Positions 1 through 9,868 of a stretch of DNA of 64,000 bases are shown in pieces. The stretch spans positions 108,498 through 172,497 of the forward strand of contig JASWJB010000054.1 of assembly GCA_032433595.1 (NCBI GenBank), read 5' to 3'. The stretch comes from Conoideocrella luteorostrata (taxonomy: Eukaryota; Ascomycota; Sordariomycetes; Hypocreales; Clavicipitaceae). Each line of letters opens with the position of its first letter. Positions within the stretch are counted from its first letter, which is position 1. The translations under genes and the position numbers were made by a program. Below the pieces are notes generated by a model. It searched no databases, was not told the origin of the DNA, and was given only the letters and a program-made list of their open reading frames with translations.

Positions 1-2
1 CG

Positions 3-401
3 CACACTCACGCCGACAGGCTCGTCGCCGTCGTTGCGCAGGGCGGTGGCAGCCATCACATGTTTGACCTTGAATGGATTCAAGCGCAAAATCACATGGA
101 ATATCCCTTTGCTCTAGCCGATGCCCTCGCATATAAGTTTGGGTATGGGGATGTTGAGAGTTATGCGAACAGTAACCCGAGGGCACGCTTTAGCCTTCTG
201 GAGACTGGCATTCTCAACAGACAGTCGGCTCGACTCTTTTTGGTGAATGGAATGGAGGACAGTATATTTCCAATTGAAGATAGCTTGTTGCCGCTACAGT
301 ACGGCCGGGTCAAAGATGCCAGATTCGTACCTGGCCGGGGACACATGGGTGCGCCGGAAAGCGAGTTTATCATACGAGACTGGCTTCTGAGTATCTTATA
401 A
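3..401 (+). CDS. Ayg1-like alpha/beta hydrolase, C-terminal part
   Basis: The reading frame is open from the window edge, so only the last 132 residues are seen. They contain a Gly-rich stretch (AQGGGSHHMFD), then GMEDSIFPIED, which carries the likely catalytic Asp, and PGRGHMG, which carries the likely catalytic His. The nucleophile serine lies outside the window. This order and wording match the fungal Ayg1 family, which shortens polyketide chains by hydrolytic C-C cleavage in DHN-melanin and related pigment pathways (family knowledge). A scytalone-dehydratase-like gene, another melanin-type enzyme, lies 21 kb away, but that one is divergent and a link is only speculative. The assignment to the FrsA/Ayg1 hydrolase group is fairly firm, but the substrate is unknown. 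Confidence 0.75.
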   Translation, partial: HTHADRLVAVVAQGGGSHHMFDLEWIQAQNHMEYPFALADALAYKFGYGDVESYANSNPRARFSLLETGILNRQSARLFLVNGMEDSIFPIEDSLLPLQYGRVKDARFVPGRGHMGAPESEFIIRDWLLSIL

Positions 402-1295
402 GTGCTCGGAAGGTCAAATGTTAATAGTGCGGCTTGTTGGTTTTGGTGTATTTAGCGCAATATTTCCTCTTGGACTAAGAAAATTGGTTCACACACGACA
501 TTCACATCATCAGAGGTCCCATAAAGTTAGTCAATGCCCATTTCGGTCATTTGCCTGTTGGCCCAGACACCTAAATCACGGAAAACATTTCCGGGTTGTT
601 TCCTTCCCCAATCCCTGAATGTAAAACTCAAGCAACGCGCGTCTTTTCCCGCCTTAATTGCGTACTCATATGTGGGTATGTGTTTGAACAAAGGCTGGAG
701 GAACCCAGACGTTGTTTATGCAGCTTCCGTGGTACCACACCATCGTCATCCATCCTTGTTGCTGTAAGGGCAGCGTCTTCGTCACCAGATGGACGGATAT
801 AACCGCCATCAGTGGACCGGACAAGATGGCTGGCACGATGCATCCTGTCTCCCAAGGGTAAGTGTGAATTACAGATTGAGGAGCATATGTAGGCAATGTG
901 TCTTAAACTTTCTTTTGAGCTTGGTCAAGATCAAACCACACATTATGTCCTCTTCAGCTCTTTCGAGCACATATAAGCGACGACCTGCAATATTTTGGCG
1001 TCCAAAGAAACTCGAACAGTCTGGCAGGATTGAGTTTGGTGCCATCAACGAACGGGTCTGGGTGTTTCCCCCAGTCTCTTTCCCCAAATCTGTACTTTTA
1101 TGTTCGGGTTGTTCAGTGGTGCAAGTAAGGCTCTCAACAACTTTTTCTCAATTTCATTGTCGCGCTATGCCCACTTGGTTTTAATACGAGTGGCGCATTT
1201 AAATCTTGAGCGGACTGCTTGAGGACCAGTCTGATATAATTTACCTAGAACACCATTTGATTCACGAGTATTCGGATACGTAAAACACACCTTTC
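402..1295. other. intergenic, no gene seen
   Basis: This 0.9-kb stretch lies between two gene 3' ends. Short open frames on both strands lack family motifs and overlap each other. Confidence 0.5.
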
Positions 1296-2042
1296 TTATT
1301 CCTCTATAAAAGTAACTTGTTGGTCTAGACTCTCCCGCGGCGTGCGCAAGTTGTTCACTTTGTGATCCTCCATCGGCCACCCAATAGCAATGCCGCAAAG
1401 CAAATGCTGATTCTCGTCTATGCCAAACTCACGCTTGAGCACATGCGAATACCCTGTCACGCTAACTAGCAGGCAGGTTCCAAGTCCTTTCTCCGCCAAA
1501 GCTAATATGAACGTTTGCAGAAACATACCCACTGTCATTACGTCCACAGGCGCCAGCGTTTCATCTATACTGACAACGGCGCAGACTGGTGCTCCAAAGA
1601 ATTCGTAGTTGCGCATTCGTGCTTGTTCCAGACTTGTCTTATCTTCACGAGCAATGTTGTATCCGTCTTTGCCATAAAGAAAACTGCCGAGCTCGCTACG
1701 GAAGCGATGAAAGTGCTTTGGTAGAGGTGGAATAGAAGGGCCGTACTTGAGTGCTTCTGCGTGAAGAGAGCCAACAATACGATCTCTTGCGTTGCTCGAT
1801 GCTATGCGGACTCGCCATGGCTGGATGTTGGAGTTGGAAGGCGCACGCTGAGCCAGCTGCAAGCTCATCTGAAGCAAAGGCCGAGGCACCGCATCGGATT
1901 TGAAAAATCTCACACTACGTCGAAGATGGACATAACTTTCGAACGAGTCTCTTCGGGTATGTTCGCGCTGGTCTGTAACTTGTGTACCGCGAACTAACCT
2001 AGTCGTTGGATGTTGGACATCTGGGTGGCCGACACCGTTCAT
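1296..2042 (-). CDS. nitroreductase-family flavoprotein
   Basis: A 248-residue protein if translation starts at the ATG at 2042. The frame stays open upstream to 2261, with another ATG at 2207, but the domain needs only the shorter form. It shows the nitroreductase signatures: RRSVRFF near the N-terminus for FMN phosphate contact, APSNSNIQPW in the flavin-binding loop, and EKGLGTCLL towards the C-terminus. The family uses FMN and NAD(P)H to reduce nitro groups, quinones or similar acceptors. It is transcribed divergently from a hydroxylaminobenzene-mutase-like gene 0.7 kb away. That enzyme acts on the product of nitroarene reduction, so the two probably work in sequence. No targeting signal is evident. 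Confidence 0.8.
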   Translation of the reverse strand: MNGVGHPDVQHPTTRLVRGTQVTDQREHTRRDSFESYVHLRRSVRFFKSDAVPRPLLQMSLQLAQRAPSNSNIQPWRVRIASSNARDRIVGSLHAEALKYGPSIPPLPKHFHRFRSELGSFLYGKDGYNIAREDKTSLEQARMRNYEFFGAPVCAVVSIDETLAPVDVMTVGMFLQTFILALAEKGLGTCLLVSVTGYSHVLKREFGIDENQHLLCGIAIGWPMEDHKVNNLRTPRESLDQQVTFIEE

Positions 2043-2756
2043 GGCAAAGTTTTCTTTTGTAATTGGTTGGCTGATGTACGTTGTTGAACCTGATCTGTGG
2101 TCTGACGGCCCTAGTCGTTCAGGTATGAGAAAATTAGAAGTAAATTGTGAAGATTTTGTTATCCTATGATAAACCACTTCGATAGGAATGATGATGTTCG
2201 ATGACATTTTGGGAAGCACCAGCGTATTATATAAGTAAAGAGAGGCGGGGAAAGCCCGCACGACTGAATGAAGGACGTGCTATCATAGCTCATTTGAACT
2301 TCGAAGTCGACGTGCTCATTTGATTCACGGGGTTTCGGAGTTGCTGAAGAGCAACAAATCTTCTGCCAAACGATGCAATTCATCCGCGTCGGAGCTTTTG
2401 TTAGGGATGTGTACGGGGAAGTTTATCTGTCTCACTTTTATTCTGGCTAACTGCCGCAATTAATCCATCAATCAGCGAGCCGCCTCTGCCGGCGCCGTCG
2501 GCAGAGTGGGGCTTTGGTCGGGGCTTAACTCGCCCGCTGCCCGACACCTAAAGCTTCATCTGATTACATCAACAAGTTCTATGTGGAGAAATCGGGCGGA
2601 ATATGAAGCCGAACGGCGTTTCCAAGCACAGATAATTCCGACAAAAGATAAAAGGGATTAGACACTCAACATATAAGTCGAGCCCATATAATAAAACTTC
2701 ATCAAGGAGGTACAAAATAATCATTCCAATCCAACCGTCGCAGGCATTTGCTCAAC

Positions 2757-3431
2757 ATGTACACAAACTCTCCAACAGCCGGCGCAGTCGGACTCTTCTC
2801 AGGTTCCACTGCAACTGGTCGCCGCAGCAAGCTCCCGCTCTCCCTCCTTCGCCACGGCAGCGGCCTGGTGGCTTTTGGGCTACTTTTTGGATTTGTTGTG
2901 CCGCTGACGCCGTATCCACGTCTCGGACTGACAGCACATATTCAGTTTTGCATGGAGGGCACGATGGTGATAGTGGCTGGTTTGGTGCTGCAGAGCAACC
3001 CCTTTGCAGACAGCAGAGCTTCTGACCTCAAAAGTGAGACCGATAGACCGAGTGCAGAGGAGAATATGCAGCTGGCAGATCGGATGGGCTGGCTCAACAG
3101 ACGGATTATTTATTGGGGTTTGGTGAGCATCTGGGTCACACTTTTATCGGAAGCTGGAAACGCTTGGTGGGGGACACGCAACCTACTCAGTATTGCTCAC
3201 GAGGCGGCAGGGCTACATGGGAGGACGTCTGCCGCGTGGATGGAAACTGCCGTGTCTATTGCTCACAAGCCCGTGCTCATACTGGCTGCTGTTGTAAGTT
3301 CGTCCAAGTTGATTCAAGCTTTCATGAAGTCAATATCGAGACCAAATCAGGTCCTATGTTTTTATAAATGCCATGGGCTAATCTTCTGTTTACTTGAGTA
3401 GTGGCCGATTATACTGCACTCTCTGTTTTAG
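2757..3431 (+). CDS. hydroxylaminobenzene mutase-like membrane protein
   Basis: Two exons, 2757-3293 and 3402-3431, with a 108-bp intron (GTAAGT...GTAG). The join replaces a longer read-through tail with a short end (WPIILHSLF) and gives 188 residues. Several hydrophobic segments are visible. The first carries GFVVPLTPYPRLGLTAH, which follows the HabA pattern of a PxxxxPRxGLxAH segment, and is followed by a second segment, EGTMVIVAGLVL. HabA-type mutases rearrange hydroxylaminobenzene to 2-aminophenol. The neighbouring divergent nitroreductase would supply the hydroxylamine. The family assignment rests on these motifs and on size. The natural substrate in a fungus is not known. Confidence 0.7.
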
Positions 3432-3836
3432 CAGTAGTTGGAGTTAATTTGTGATGTGCAACGCATAACGTGCTTTCAAGAGACAGATCGGCGAGATGGA
3501 GTCAGCATTAATTCATAAGAACATATTAATATATTCCGGCGGGCAGCTGACAGCCTTAGCCAAGTCTGATTGCGTTTAGAGCACCACAGCGGACTTGGAA
3601 ATGACGAGTCTGTCCAAAACTCTTTAATTCTATAAACTTTAGGAACAACTGGTCCCACCACTTAATATTGTGCTTTAGATTCAGGTTGGGAAATTAAAGC
3701 TTCAGGGAAAATGCACCAGAAAGTTCCATTAGAGTCCCAAAATGCTGCCAAACCTGGCTCAGAGGAAAGGTAGATGATATAATGAGCAGAAAGAGCGCTC
3801 CACTTGCTTAAGGTACTTCATAGCCTGCAACTGAAG
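3432..3836. other. intergenic, no gene seen
   Basis: AT-rich spacer between the mutase-like gene and a solo LTR. No credible open frame. Confidence 0.5.
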
Positions 3837-4031
3837 TGTTGGAATGCCGCCAAGCACAATAGGAAGCACAGAGCCCGTCACGTGGTCACCTTCAAGCCAC
3901 GATATTTATACGGCGATATCGTGCCTTCCACTATGACTTCTTTTCTTCTTCTTAGATAGACCCGACTATTATTAATATATTGCATTTGAAGCCGATGATC
4001 TAGATCATTGCACAACCCTGTGCAACCCACA
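3837..4031 (+). mobile_element. solo LTR, family 1 copy 1
   Basis: A 195-bp element that begins TGTTGGAATGCCGCC and ends GTGCAACCCACA. It is flanked by the perfect 5-bp target duplication TGAAG (3832-3836 and 4032-4036). It is closely similar to copies at 26011, 27077 and 34043. Each contains CACGTGGTCACC, a TATTTATAC box and GATCTAGATCAT. The 5'-TG...CA-3' ends, the length and the 5-bp duplication fit a solo LTR, probably of a Copia-type retrotransposon. No internal retrotransposon sequence remains. Confidence 0.88.
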
Positions 4032-4968
4032 TGAAGATTCTGTGTGTAGAAATCACCTCCAAATCATTAAACCTGACATACGGGGAACAATTTATGTGAA
4101 CACTTTTGCAGCGTAGTTGGTACGTCGTGAAGGGTCACGTGAATTGTCTCTCCGTCAATTCATGCGGCTACTGGCTCAAAGAACTATAATTTATGTAGTA
4201 TTATTGCATGCGGGAAAGCCGCCCAAAAGGGTGGTATGGCGTAATATCTTAAGGTGTGGTGGCACAAAACTTGAAGTACGGTCGGTGACTGCCTAAAAGG
4301 GTTCCGTGCTGTTTTAAATAGTGAATTTCTTTCACAAATATTTTAATGAAAACGTTTGATAGAGTAGCTCATTTAATCTCATTACATGGTATATGTTGTT
4401 AATGCGAGTTCTCATCTCGTTGATCATACGGAAGCGAAAAATACGAGCATGTGTCTCAGGGCTGCCCGCGACGCGGCACTATCTTATTCGCTCCTAACAG
4501 GGTTTCACGATTATCATTTAACCTGGTTTGGATGTTTCCGAATGGCAGATGACTTCTCGTTATCTGGTACTAGTGCGCTCTGCAGCTTCTCATTGGGCTG
4601 GGTTTGCCATTGTCTGCATGTCGGCTAGGAATTTCTCGCCCCCAATCTCACCAGTCCACAGCTACAGTGGGGACTGGTGATTCCGACTTTTGTCGTGTAG
4701 ACTTGTCATACAAAAGGGCTTTTTTGAATGGATTTGCCATACAAAGAGTTTCGGAATTACGGAGAACCCACCGTAGATAGTAATTTACCCAAGTGCAACG
4801 CCGAGGTCCGTCCCAAGTCCCCCCCCAAGCTACCCCTCCTGCCTCTCCCCGCACTCTACTCCCACGGTTGTATTTTCTAATTGCTCGCGTCTCCAAGTAC
4901 CACTCAATCCCCCCCAAAAAGCGGGATAGCATCATGCTGCCATCAGTGAATCCGGAGATATAGTTATA
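4032..4968. other. intergenic, promoter side of the bZIP-ankyrin gene
   Basis: No supported gene. An 80-residue open frame at 4386-4628 has no recognisable features. The last 200 bp are C-rich on the coding strand and probably hold the promoter of the gene that starts at 4969. Confidence 0.4.
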
Positions 4969-5976
4969 ATGTCCACCAGTATTCGTGATAATCCGAAACT
5001 GGATACAGATCAGTTGCGAACCGACCCGAAATCGAGACGACGAATCCAGAATAGAAATGCACAGCGAAACACACGTAAGTCTCCATGATACATGTCCTTC
5101 TCAGGGTTATCTTGAGGGTCTCAATTGACTTCATGAGGTGCAGGCTTGAGAAGAGCTGTGGAAAAGCAAAAGGCGTCTGCAGCTCAAGCCCAGCAGACGA
5201 ACTGCCGTTGCTGCTGTCCACATCAGATCTCTGCAGTAGAAAGCGAAGACGTTTCGGCGTCGCTAGTACCGAAAGCTGGCTTGAACGCTCAAGAAACAGT
5301 CCTGCCGACTCCAAAAACAGTGAAGTCGCCGCACGAACCGCAGACAATGGCGATGAACGTGATGGGTGATCCCGGCTTTTTCGTGGAGATGTTTGGTTCG
5401 CCGACGGCCAATCTGCGCCATGGCTTCTCTAGAAGTCCAAGTGACTACCTGAGTCTCAATGTGGCTTTAGAGTCTTCTGATGAGGACGTCTCGCCGACCT
5501 TACCCGATTCTCACCCAAGAACTTTTGAAGAAACTCGACGATCCTCCGAGGCGAGTGCGAACCAAGATGTAAACGCCAATTCATCTTCCAACGACGAGTG
5601 GAGTCTGTCGAACGAATACCTCCCTGCGGACTCAATTAATGGAGCACCTAACCCCCGCGACCAGTCCAAAAAACCAGGATTCACTCAGAGAAAGACGCCT
5701 CTGCATGCGTCCGCATTGTCGGGAAACTACACTATTCTCCAGATGCTGCTTCGAAGGGGAGCCAAGGTCAACGCGACGGATGACACTGGTCGTACTGCTT
5801 TGCACTATGGCGTTGAAATGGGACATGCTGACGTTGTCAGAGTCTTGTTAGAACATAAAGCAGACGCTGGGATTGTGGACAATCAAGGGCTCAGTGCGAT
5901 GCATTTAGCCGTTGTGAATAACCAAGAGACGGTTGTAGTGCTTTTACTCGAACTCGGCGTTAGCCCTGATGTTTAA
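4969..5976 (+). CDS. TOXE-like bZIP-basic/ankyrin (bANK) transcription regulator
   Basis: Two exons, 4969-5074 and 5144-5976, with a 69-bp intron, encode 312 residues. Residues about 22-46 are a bZIP basic region (KSRRRIQNRNAQRNTRLRR) that is split by the intron. No leucine-heptad zipper follows; the next stretch is Gln/Ala-rich and then holds a Cys cluster (NCRCCC). The C-terminus from about residue 220 is three ankyrin repeats (TPLHASALSG, TALHYGVEMGH, SAMHLAVVNN). A basic region without a zipper plus C-terminal ankyrin repeats is the architecture of TOXE of the HC-toxin cluster and its apicidin-cluster relative, both pathway-specific regulators. It sits at the edge of the UstY cluster, which makes it the best candidate for the cluster's activator. 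Function is inferred. Confidence 0.85.
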
Positions 5977-6635
5977 GAGTTCGTATGAGGCGTCTCGTTG
6001 CAACCATTTAGCATACATGCAGTACAGAACGTCGCAGACCGCTCATGAGACGACTGGAGTGATCCGTGACACCAGAGTGGTGATGAGAAGTGTTTCTCGT
6101 TTTCGCTGATATCTATCTGCCGGTTAGGTCCCGTTGTGTGACCGTACTTAGCCCTAAACCATCCGCTTCTCTCCGCCGTGCTTTTCCTTTTCGTTCGCAA
6201 GTATAATTTCGTCACTCCCCACAGTCACTAACCGGCTTATTGTATCATTGGTCAGCACAGCCAATCTCAGCAAAGGATCTCTGCGAAGGGAAGACCAAAT
6301 TGAAACAAAGTTATTTGGCCGAGCTATAGGAATCGATATACCTAACATTGTGAATAATGAATAAATTCTTTTTTCTTCTATTTATAACCGTGCGAACTAC
6401 GTGATACGGAGTGAAGTTGAAAAAAAAAACACAAACAGTCCCATCCACCTTCCCAACCATTACCGTGGAGTGCTGGCAACGGAGCCTCTCCGTACCCCCG
6501 TATAGCAGCCTTGAAAATGTCTCGTGCGGCATTTTTCTTTCAACGAAGCCGTAGGGTTACTTATTATCGTGTATTTTTTGCCAGGTACGATGAAACATAA
6601 TCGCACGTTGCCACCGGTATCGCCCCACAGTCTTG
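5977..6635. other. intergenic, no gene seen
   Basis: Spacer between the regulator and the promoter repeats of the first UstY gene. Short open frames only. Confidence 0.4.
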
Positions 6636-6715
6636 TGATGACATTGCTGACAAGCCTTGATGACATTGCTGACAAGCCTTGATGACCCTCTGCTGTCAGC
6701 AGCTTCAACGCTGAC
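6636..6715. promoter_or_regulatory. GCTGAC-site cluster upstream of UstY gene A
   Basis: Four copies of GCTGAC or its complement occur at 6646, 6668, 6695 and 6710. The first two sit in a perfect 22-bp tandem duplication (6636-6657 and 6658-6679, unit TGATGACATTGCTGACAAGC plus CT). The cluster lies about 160-230 bp before the ATG of the UstY gene at 6873. The same hexamer clusters in the other UstY promoters, so it is a candidate binding site of the cluster regulator. Confidence 0.55.
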
Positions 6716-6872
6716 GTTGCACACGAGTGCGGCCAATAGAGAGTCAACATAGCATAATAGCCCTATCAGGATCTATTCCCAACAATAGTGACGCTTTTAG
6801 GCTTGAAAGTAAATTTACCATCGTTTTATACTTTCGGTTACAGACTTATTTCACTGCCGTGCTTTTACTACA

Positions 6873-7496
6873 ATGCGTCATTGCTACGCTATCTCTGGAA
6901 GTCACGTAGATGAAACACCACTAGACGGAGAAATCTCCGAAACATCACAAAGAAAATGTCTTGGTCAACCATGGTTAGCCAAGCTGACTCATATTGCCAT
7001 ATGGATTGCTTTATTTTTCGCCGCTTCTCTCATCTTATCAACATGGCATTCATGGTATTCGTTTGATCCAGCAACCAAATCACAGTGCGGTAGCTCTCCA
7101 TCTGAAGCTAGAGACGCTGGCTGTCACTTTGATATCATGTCTTCCACATGGTCTCGCTCCGAATGCTTCGACCGGGAACTCATGGACGAATTTTTGTCCA
7201 TAAAGAATTGGACCTGGTGGCTGGATGCAAACGGTACTCAAGGAATTGCATTGCCAAAGGTCGCTTTGGGAGAGCACAGAACTCTGTTCGTGACATGGGA
7301 GTATCACCTATTTCACTGCATATACATGTGGAAGAAAATGCATCGCGCGTTATTAAAGAATGCATCACTAGACTCTTACATCCTAGATCTAGAGCATACT
7401 TCACACTGTGGGCGGATGCTCCTCGATCACAAGTCGCAGTTGCATGAGAGGAATACAGTTATAGTTACCAAGTATCCGAAGTGTATCACACATTGA
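6873..7496 (+). CDS. UstYa-family (DUF3328) protein, divergent subfamily (UstY-A)
   Basis: A single-exon frame of 207 residues. A short cytoplasmic N-terminus is followed by one membrane anchor at about residues 38-60 (HIAIWIALFFAASLIL). The outer part carries SEARDAGCHFDIMS, ECFDRELMDEF and two HxxHC motifs, in EYHLFHCIYMWKK and HTSHCGRML. UstYa-family proteins are membrane-anchored oxidases that use two HxxHC motifs, probably to bind metal, and form ether or C-C crosslinks on peptide cores (family knowledge). This one belongs to a shorter, clearly divergent subgroup and lacks the HxCRDF segment found in the others. It lies between the bZIP-ankyrin regulator and the candidate precursor, with a GCTGAC-rich promoter. 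Confidence 0.82.
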   Translation: MRHCYAISGSHVDETPLDGEISETSQRKCLGQPWLAKLTHIAIWIALFFAASLILSTWHSWYSFDPATKSQCGSSPSEARDAGCHFDIMSSTWSRSECFDRELMDEFLSIKNWTWWLDANGTQGIALPKVALGEHRTLFVTWEYHLFHCIYMWKKMHRALLKNASLDSYILDLEHTSHCGRMLLDHKSQLHERNTVIVTKYPKCITH

Positions 7497-8245
7497 TCAA
7501 AACGCAGTCTACCAAAACTTTTCAAGGAATTGTTGTACGGATATTCTCGAGGGCTAGGATATGTAGCACACATTAATTCGAATGCTCCGTAGCAACATAA
7601 ATTGGAATCGAAGAATTGCATACTTTGTAGCCCAACACCTTACGTACCTGATGACATCATTAATGACAGGTAACTACCGCATAGTTCTTCAAGGGTACTA
7701 CACCAAACCAGTAATTATACGAATCTTCTAATATACTAGATAACATAGATGTGGTGCTTTCCAGCGCTTGACGGATAATTGAATGAATGGTCCAACATTT
7801 TTTCAATTGTTAATCAGAAGTATACAATTATAAATCTCTTTACAAGCATGGAGGGCAGTTGAGCCGCTCTCGATAAGAGCTAACTCATGGGAACACAAAT
7901 TGATAGATCCTTCCGGCTACTCCATAAGGGAATAATCTCATATGGGTACAGAACTACTATGTTCAAATTCAGGGTAACTCTCCTCATAGTTCGTATGCGA
8001 GAGCCGGCATACATTATGAATGGGTAAACATAACGTGCACATATACGTCTAGAGTAATTGGGCGCACTTATTTTGTCCAACATTGGGCAATCAAATATTT
8101 ATTTAGACGAAATACTAAGGAGTGTAATTTGGATCTCGTCATTGTAAGAGTTTAGATGGACTGCAACAAATAGCAAAAGTTGAACCAGTCCTCTCGTCTT
8201 GCCCTTAGGATGCATAGTACTCCGCGTTGCGGAATTCCATGTCTC
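7497..8245. other. intergenic, AT-rich, no gene seen
   Basis: Lies between UstY-A and the 3' end of the precursor gene, which reads from the other strand. No frame with family motifs was seen on either strand. Confidence 0.45.
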
Positions 8246-8488
8246 TTAGATTGCATCCGTACTTTCAGTGTCTCTCTTGATGATCGACCAGCCTTTATAG
8301 AGAGCTTCCGAGATTCCGTCAACAGTCGCACCATCCGGCTCCGCAAGATGATCATGTGCTCCGTGTGCTAGACATGTAGTTAGGATTAAAGATGTAAGAA
8401 ATTTTGGTATGTCTATGAACCACTCACGAGTAGGAGCGGCAATTGCAAAAGCGGCGAAAAAGCCGATGGAAATGATGGAGAATTTCAT
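8246..8488 (-). CDS. candidate RiPP precursor peptide with one Kex2 site
   Basis: Two exons on the minus strand, 8488-8428 and 8367-8246. The 60-bp intron has GTGAGT, a CCTAACTAC branch site and a TAG acceptor. The product is 60 residues. Residues 1-18 form a signal peptide (MKFSIISIGFFAAFAIAA). An acidic, His-containing leader follows, then YKGWSII directly before Lys51-Arg52 and an acidic tail (DTESTDAI). In ustiloxin and phomopsin precursors the core peptide lies next to Kex2 KR sites and contains a Tyr that UstY proteins crosslink. YKGWSII fits that position, but only one copy is present. The gene lies between UstY-A and UstY-B and shares a promoter region with UstY-B. The precursor role is inferred from context, size and the KR site, not from homology. 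It could instead be an unrelated small secreted peptide. Confidence 0.6.
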   Translation of the reverse strand: MKFSIISIGFFAAFAIAAPTREWFIDIPKFLTSLILTTCLAHGAHDHLAEPDGATVDGISEALYKGWSIIKRDTESTDAI

Positions 8489-8658
8489 AATGGCTGGATG
8501 TTAAACTCTGTGGCTTATAATGTGTAAGTTTGATAAGATGTTTGCTTGCTGGAAGATTCAGAGTGAAAAGAAGGAGTATTAAGAGTATTTTATGAACAAA
8601 GCCTTATGAAGCATAGTATCGATGGCGGCAGCGAAAGAAGACTGACGGTGACACTGAT

Positions 8659-8679
8659 GCTGACACATATGCGGTCAGC
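8659..8679. promoter_or_regulatory. GCTGAC/GTCAGC pair between precursor and UstY-B
   Basis: GCTGACA at 8659-8665 and GTCAGC at 8674-8679 face each other in the 283-bp region between the divergent precursor (start 8488) and UstY-B (start 8772). An ACTGACGG lies just upstream at 8641. Confidence 0.5.
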
Positions 8680-8771
8680 ACATATATCAACTCTGTCTGG
8701 TCGGTCTACGCACGGATGTGGGCCTCGAGTACCAAGTTTTTTGTGTAATATGCTGCCTAGTTGTTTTCAAC

Positions 8772-9868
8772 ATGGTAAATCCTACAATGTCTCATACAAT
8801 TCAACCCACAGCCATTCCTATTGCCCCGCCACTGAACATGGAGAAGAACAGGAAAGACCATAGAGCGTCCTTTTATTCGGAAGATGACCAAAATGGAGCT
8901 GAAAGCGACGAACTGCTAGCCAAATATGACTCGCCTACAACCTTCGCTCCTCATCGCAGAGCACTAATACACTTACTGACCTTATACGTCGCCAATATCG
9001 TATCTCTCATGGTAATCATCGTGATGTGGAGTACGAGGTCAACGGGGTTGCGTGATCCAACTCTCAATATCTATTGTTAGTCAACACTCCGACTCCACTC
9101 CGATTTCGGTTTTATTAACGCTATTGAACAGCCCCAGCAAGTGAAGCAGTCGAATATATCGGTGCTCTGCATTTCCGCGCCGCCTTGTTCAATTATACCG
9201 AGTACATGGGTTATCCGACCGCGGATGGAAGAACAGACGAGCTATGGAGCAATCTCTATAATTGTAAGGCGTTTTGTACATGTAATGCCGATTATGTCAC
9301 TCACAATTTGTCCACAGTTGGTATTTCCAAGATCACGAAAGAGCAGGCAGCGAAGTTGCACACTCCAACTCTTGCCATCCCAGACACTGAGGACTATTTG
9401 ATCGAGCTCGATGTATGGCATGAGCTTCACTGTCTCAACGACCTCCGGAAAGTGCTGTATCCGGAAGTATATGGCGGCCTTCAGGAAGTGACGTGGCCAA
9501 ATGGCACCATCAACCGCGAGACTGATGCCTTTCGCCATTGGGATCATTGTATTGACTCTCTTAGACAGACAATTATGTGTCATGCTGACGTAGCGCCGAT
9601 CCCTTTTCACGTTAACGTTCCTGTCAACAAAGGGATATTCCCGCGGTTAGCCACCACTCATACATGCCGCAATTTCGAGCGGATACAGCAGTGGGCGCGA
9701 GATCACTGGGCTGGAGAGTGGGATTTCAAACTGAATCCGGACAAGGCCGCGGAGATCATTGCTGCTAGTGGATTTGACAATGCTCCAGAAGAAGATATAG
9801 AGTTTCTTTGGCGGGATTTTCCTGAGAACAAATTCTTCAAACACTGGCGTGAGAATTTTGTAAACTAG
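8772..9868 (+). CDS. UstYa-family (DUF3328) oxidase (UstY-B)
   Basis: Three exons, 8772-9075, 9132-9263 and 9318-9868 (introns 56 and 54 bp), give 328 residues. An alternative ATG at 8838 in good context gives 306. One membrane anchor is visible in exon 1 (HLLTLYVANIVSLMVIIVMW). The outer domain carries ALFNYTEYMGYPTADGRTDE, then LDVWHELHCLNDLRKVLYPE with the first HxxHC, HWDHCIDSLRQTIMC with the second, and HTCRNFERIQQWARDHW. All hallmark residues of UstYa-type crosslinking oxidases are intact, so it is expected to be active. It is a likely partner in cyclising the peptide encoded by the divergent small gene. Confidence 0.9.

Noticed and set aside
4386..4628. 80-residue open frame as a small gene
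   Set aside because: No signal peptide, domain or splice support; composition fits chance.
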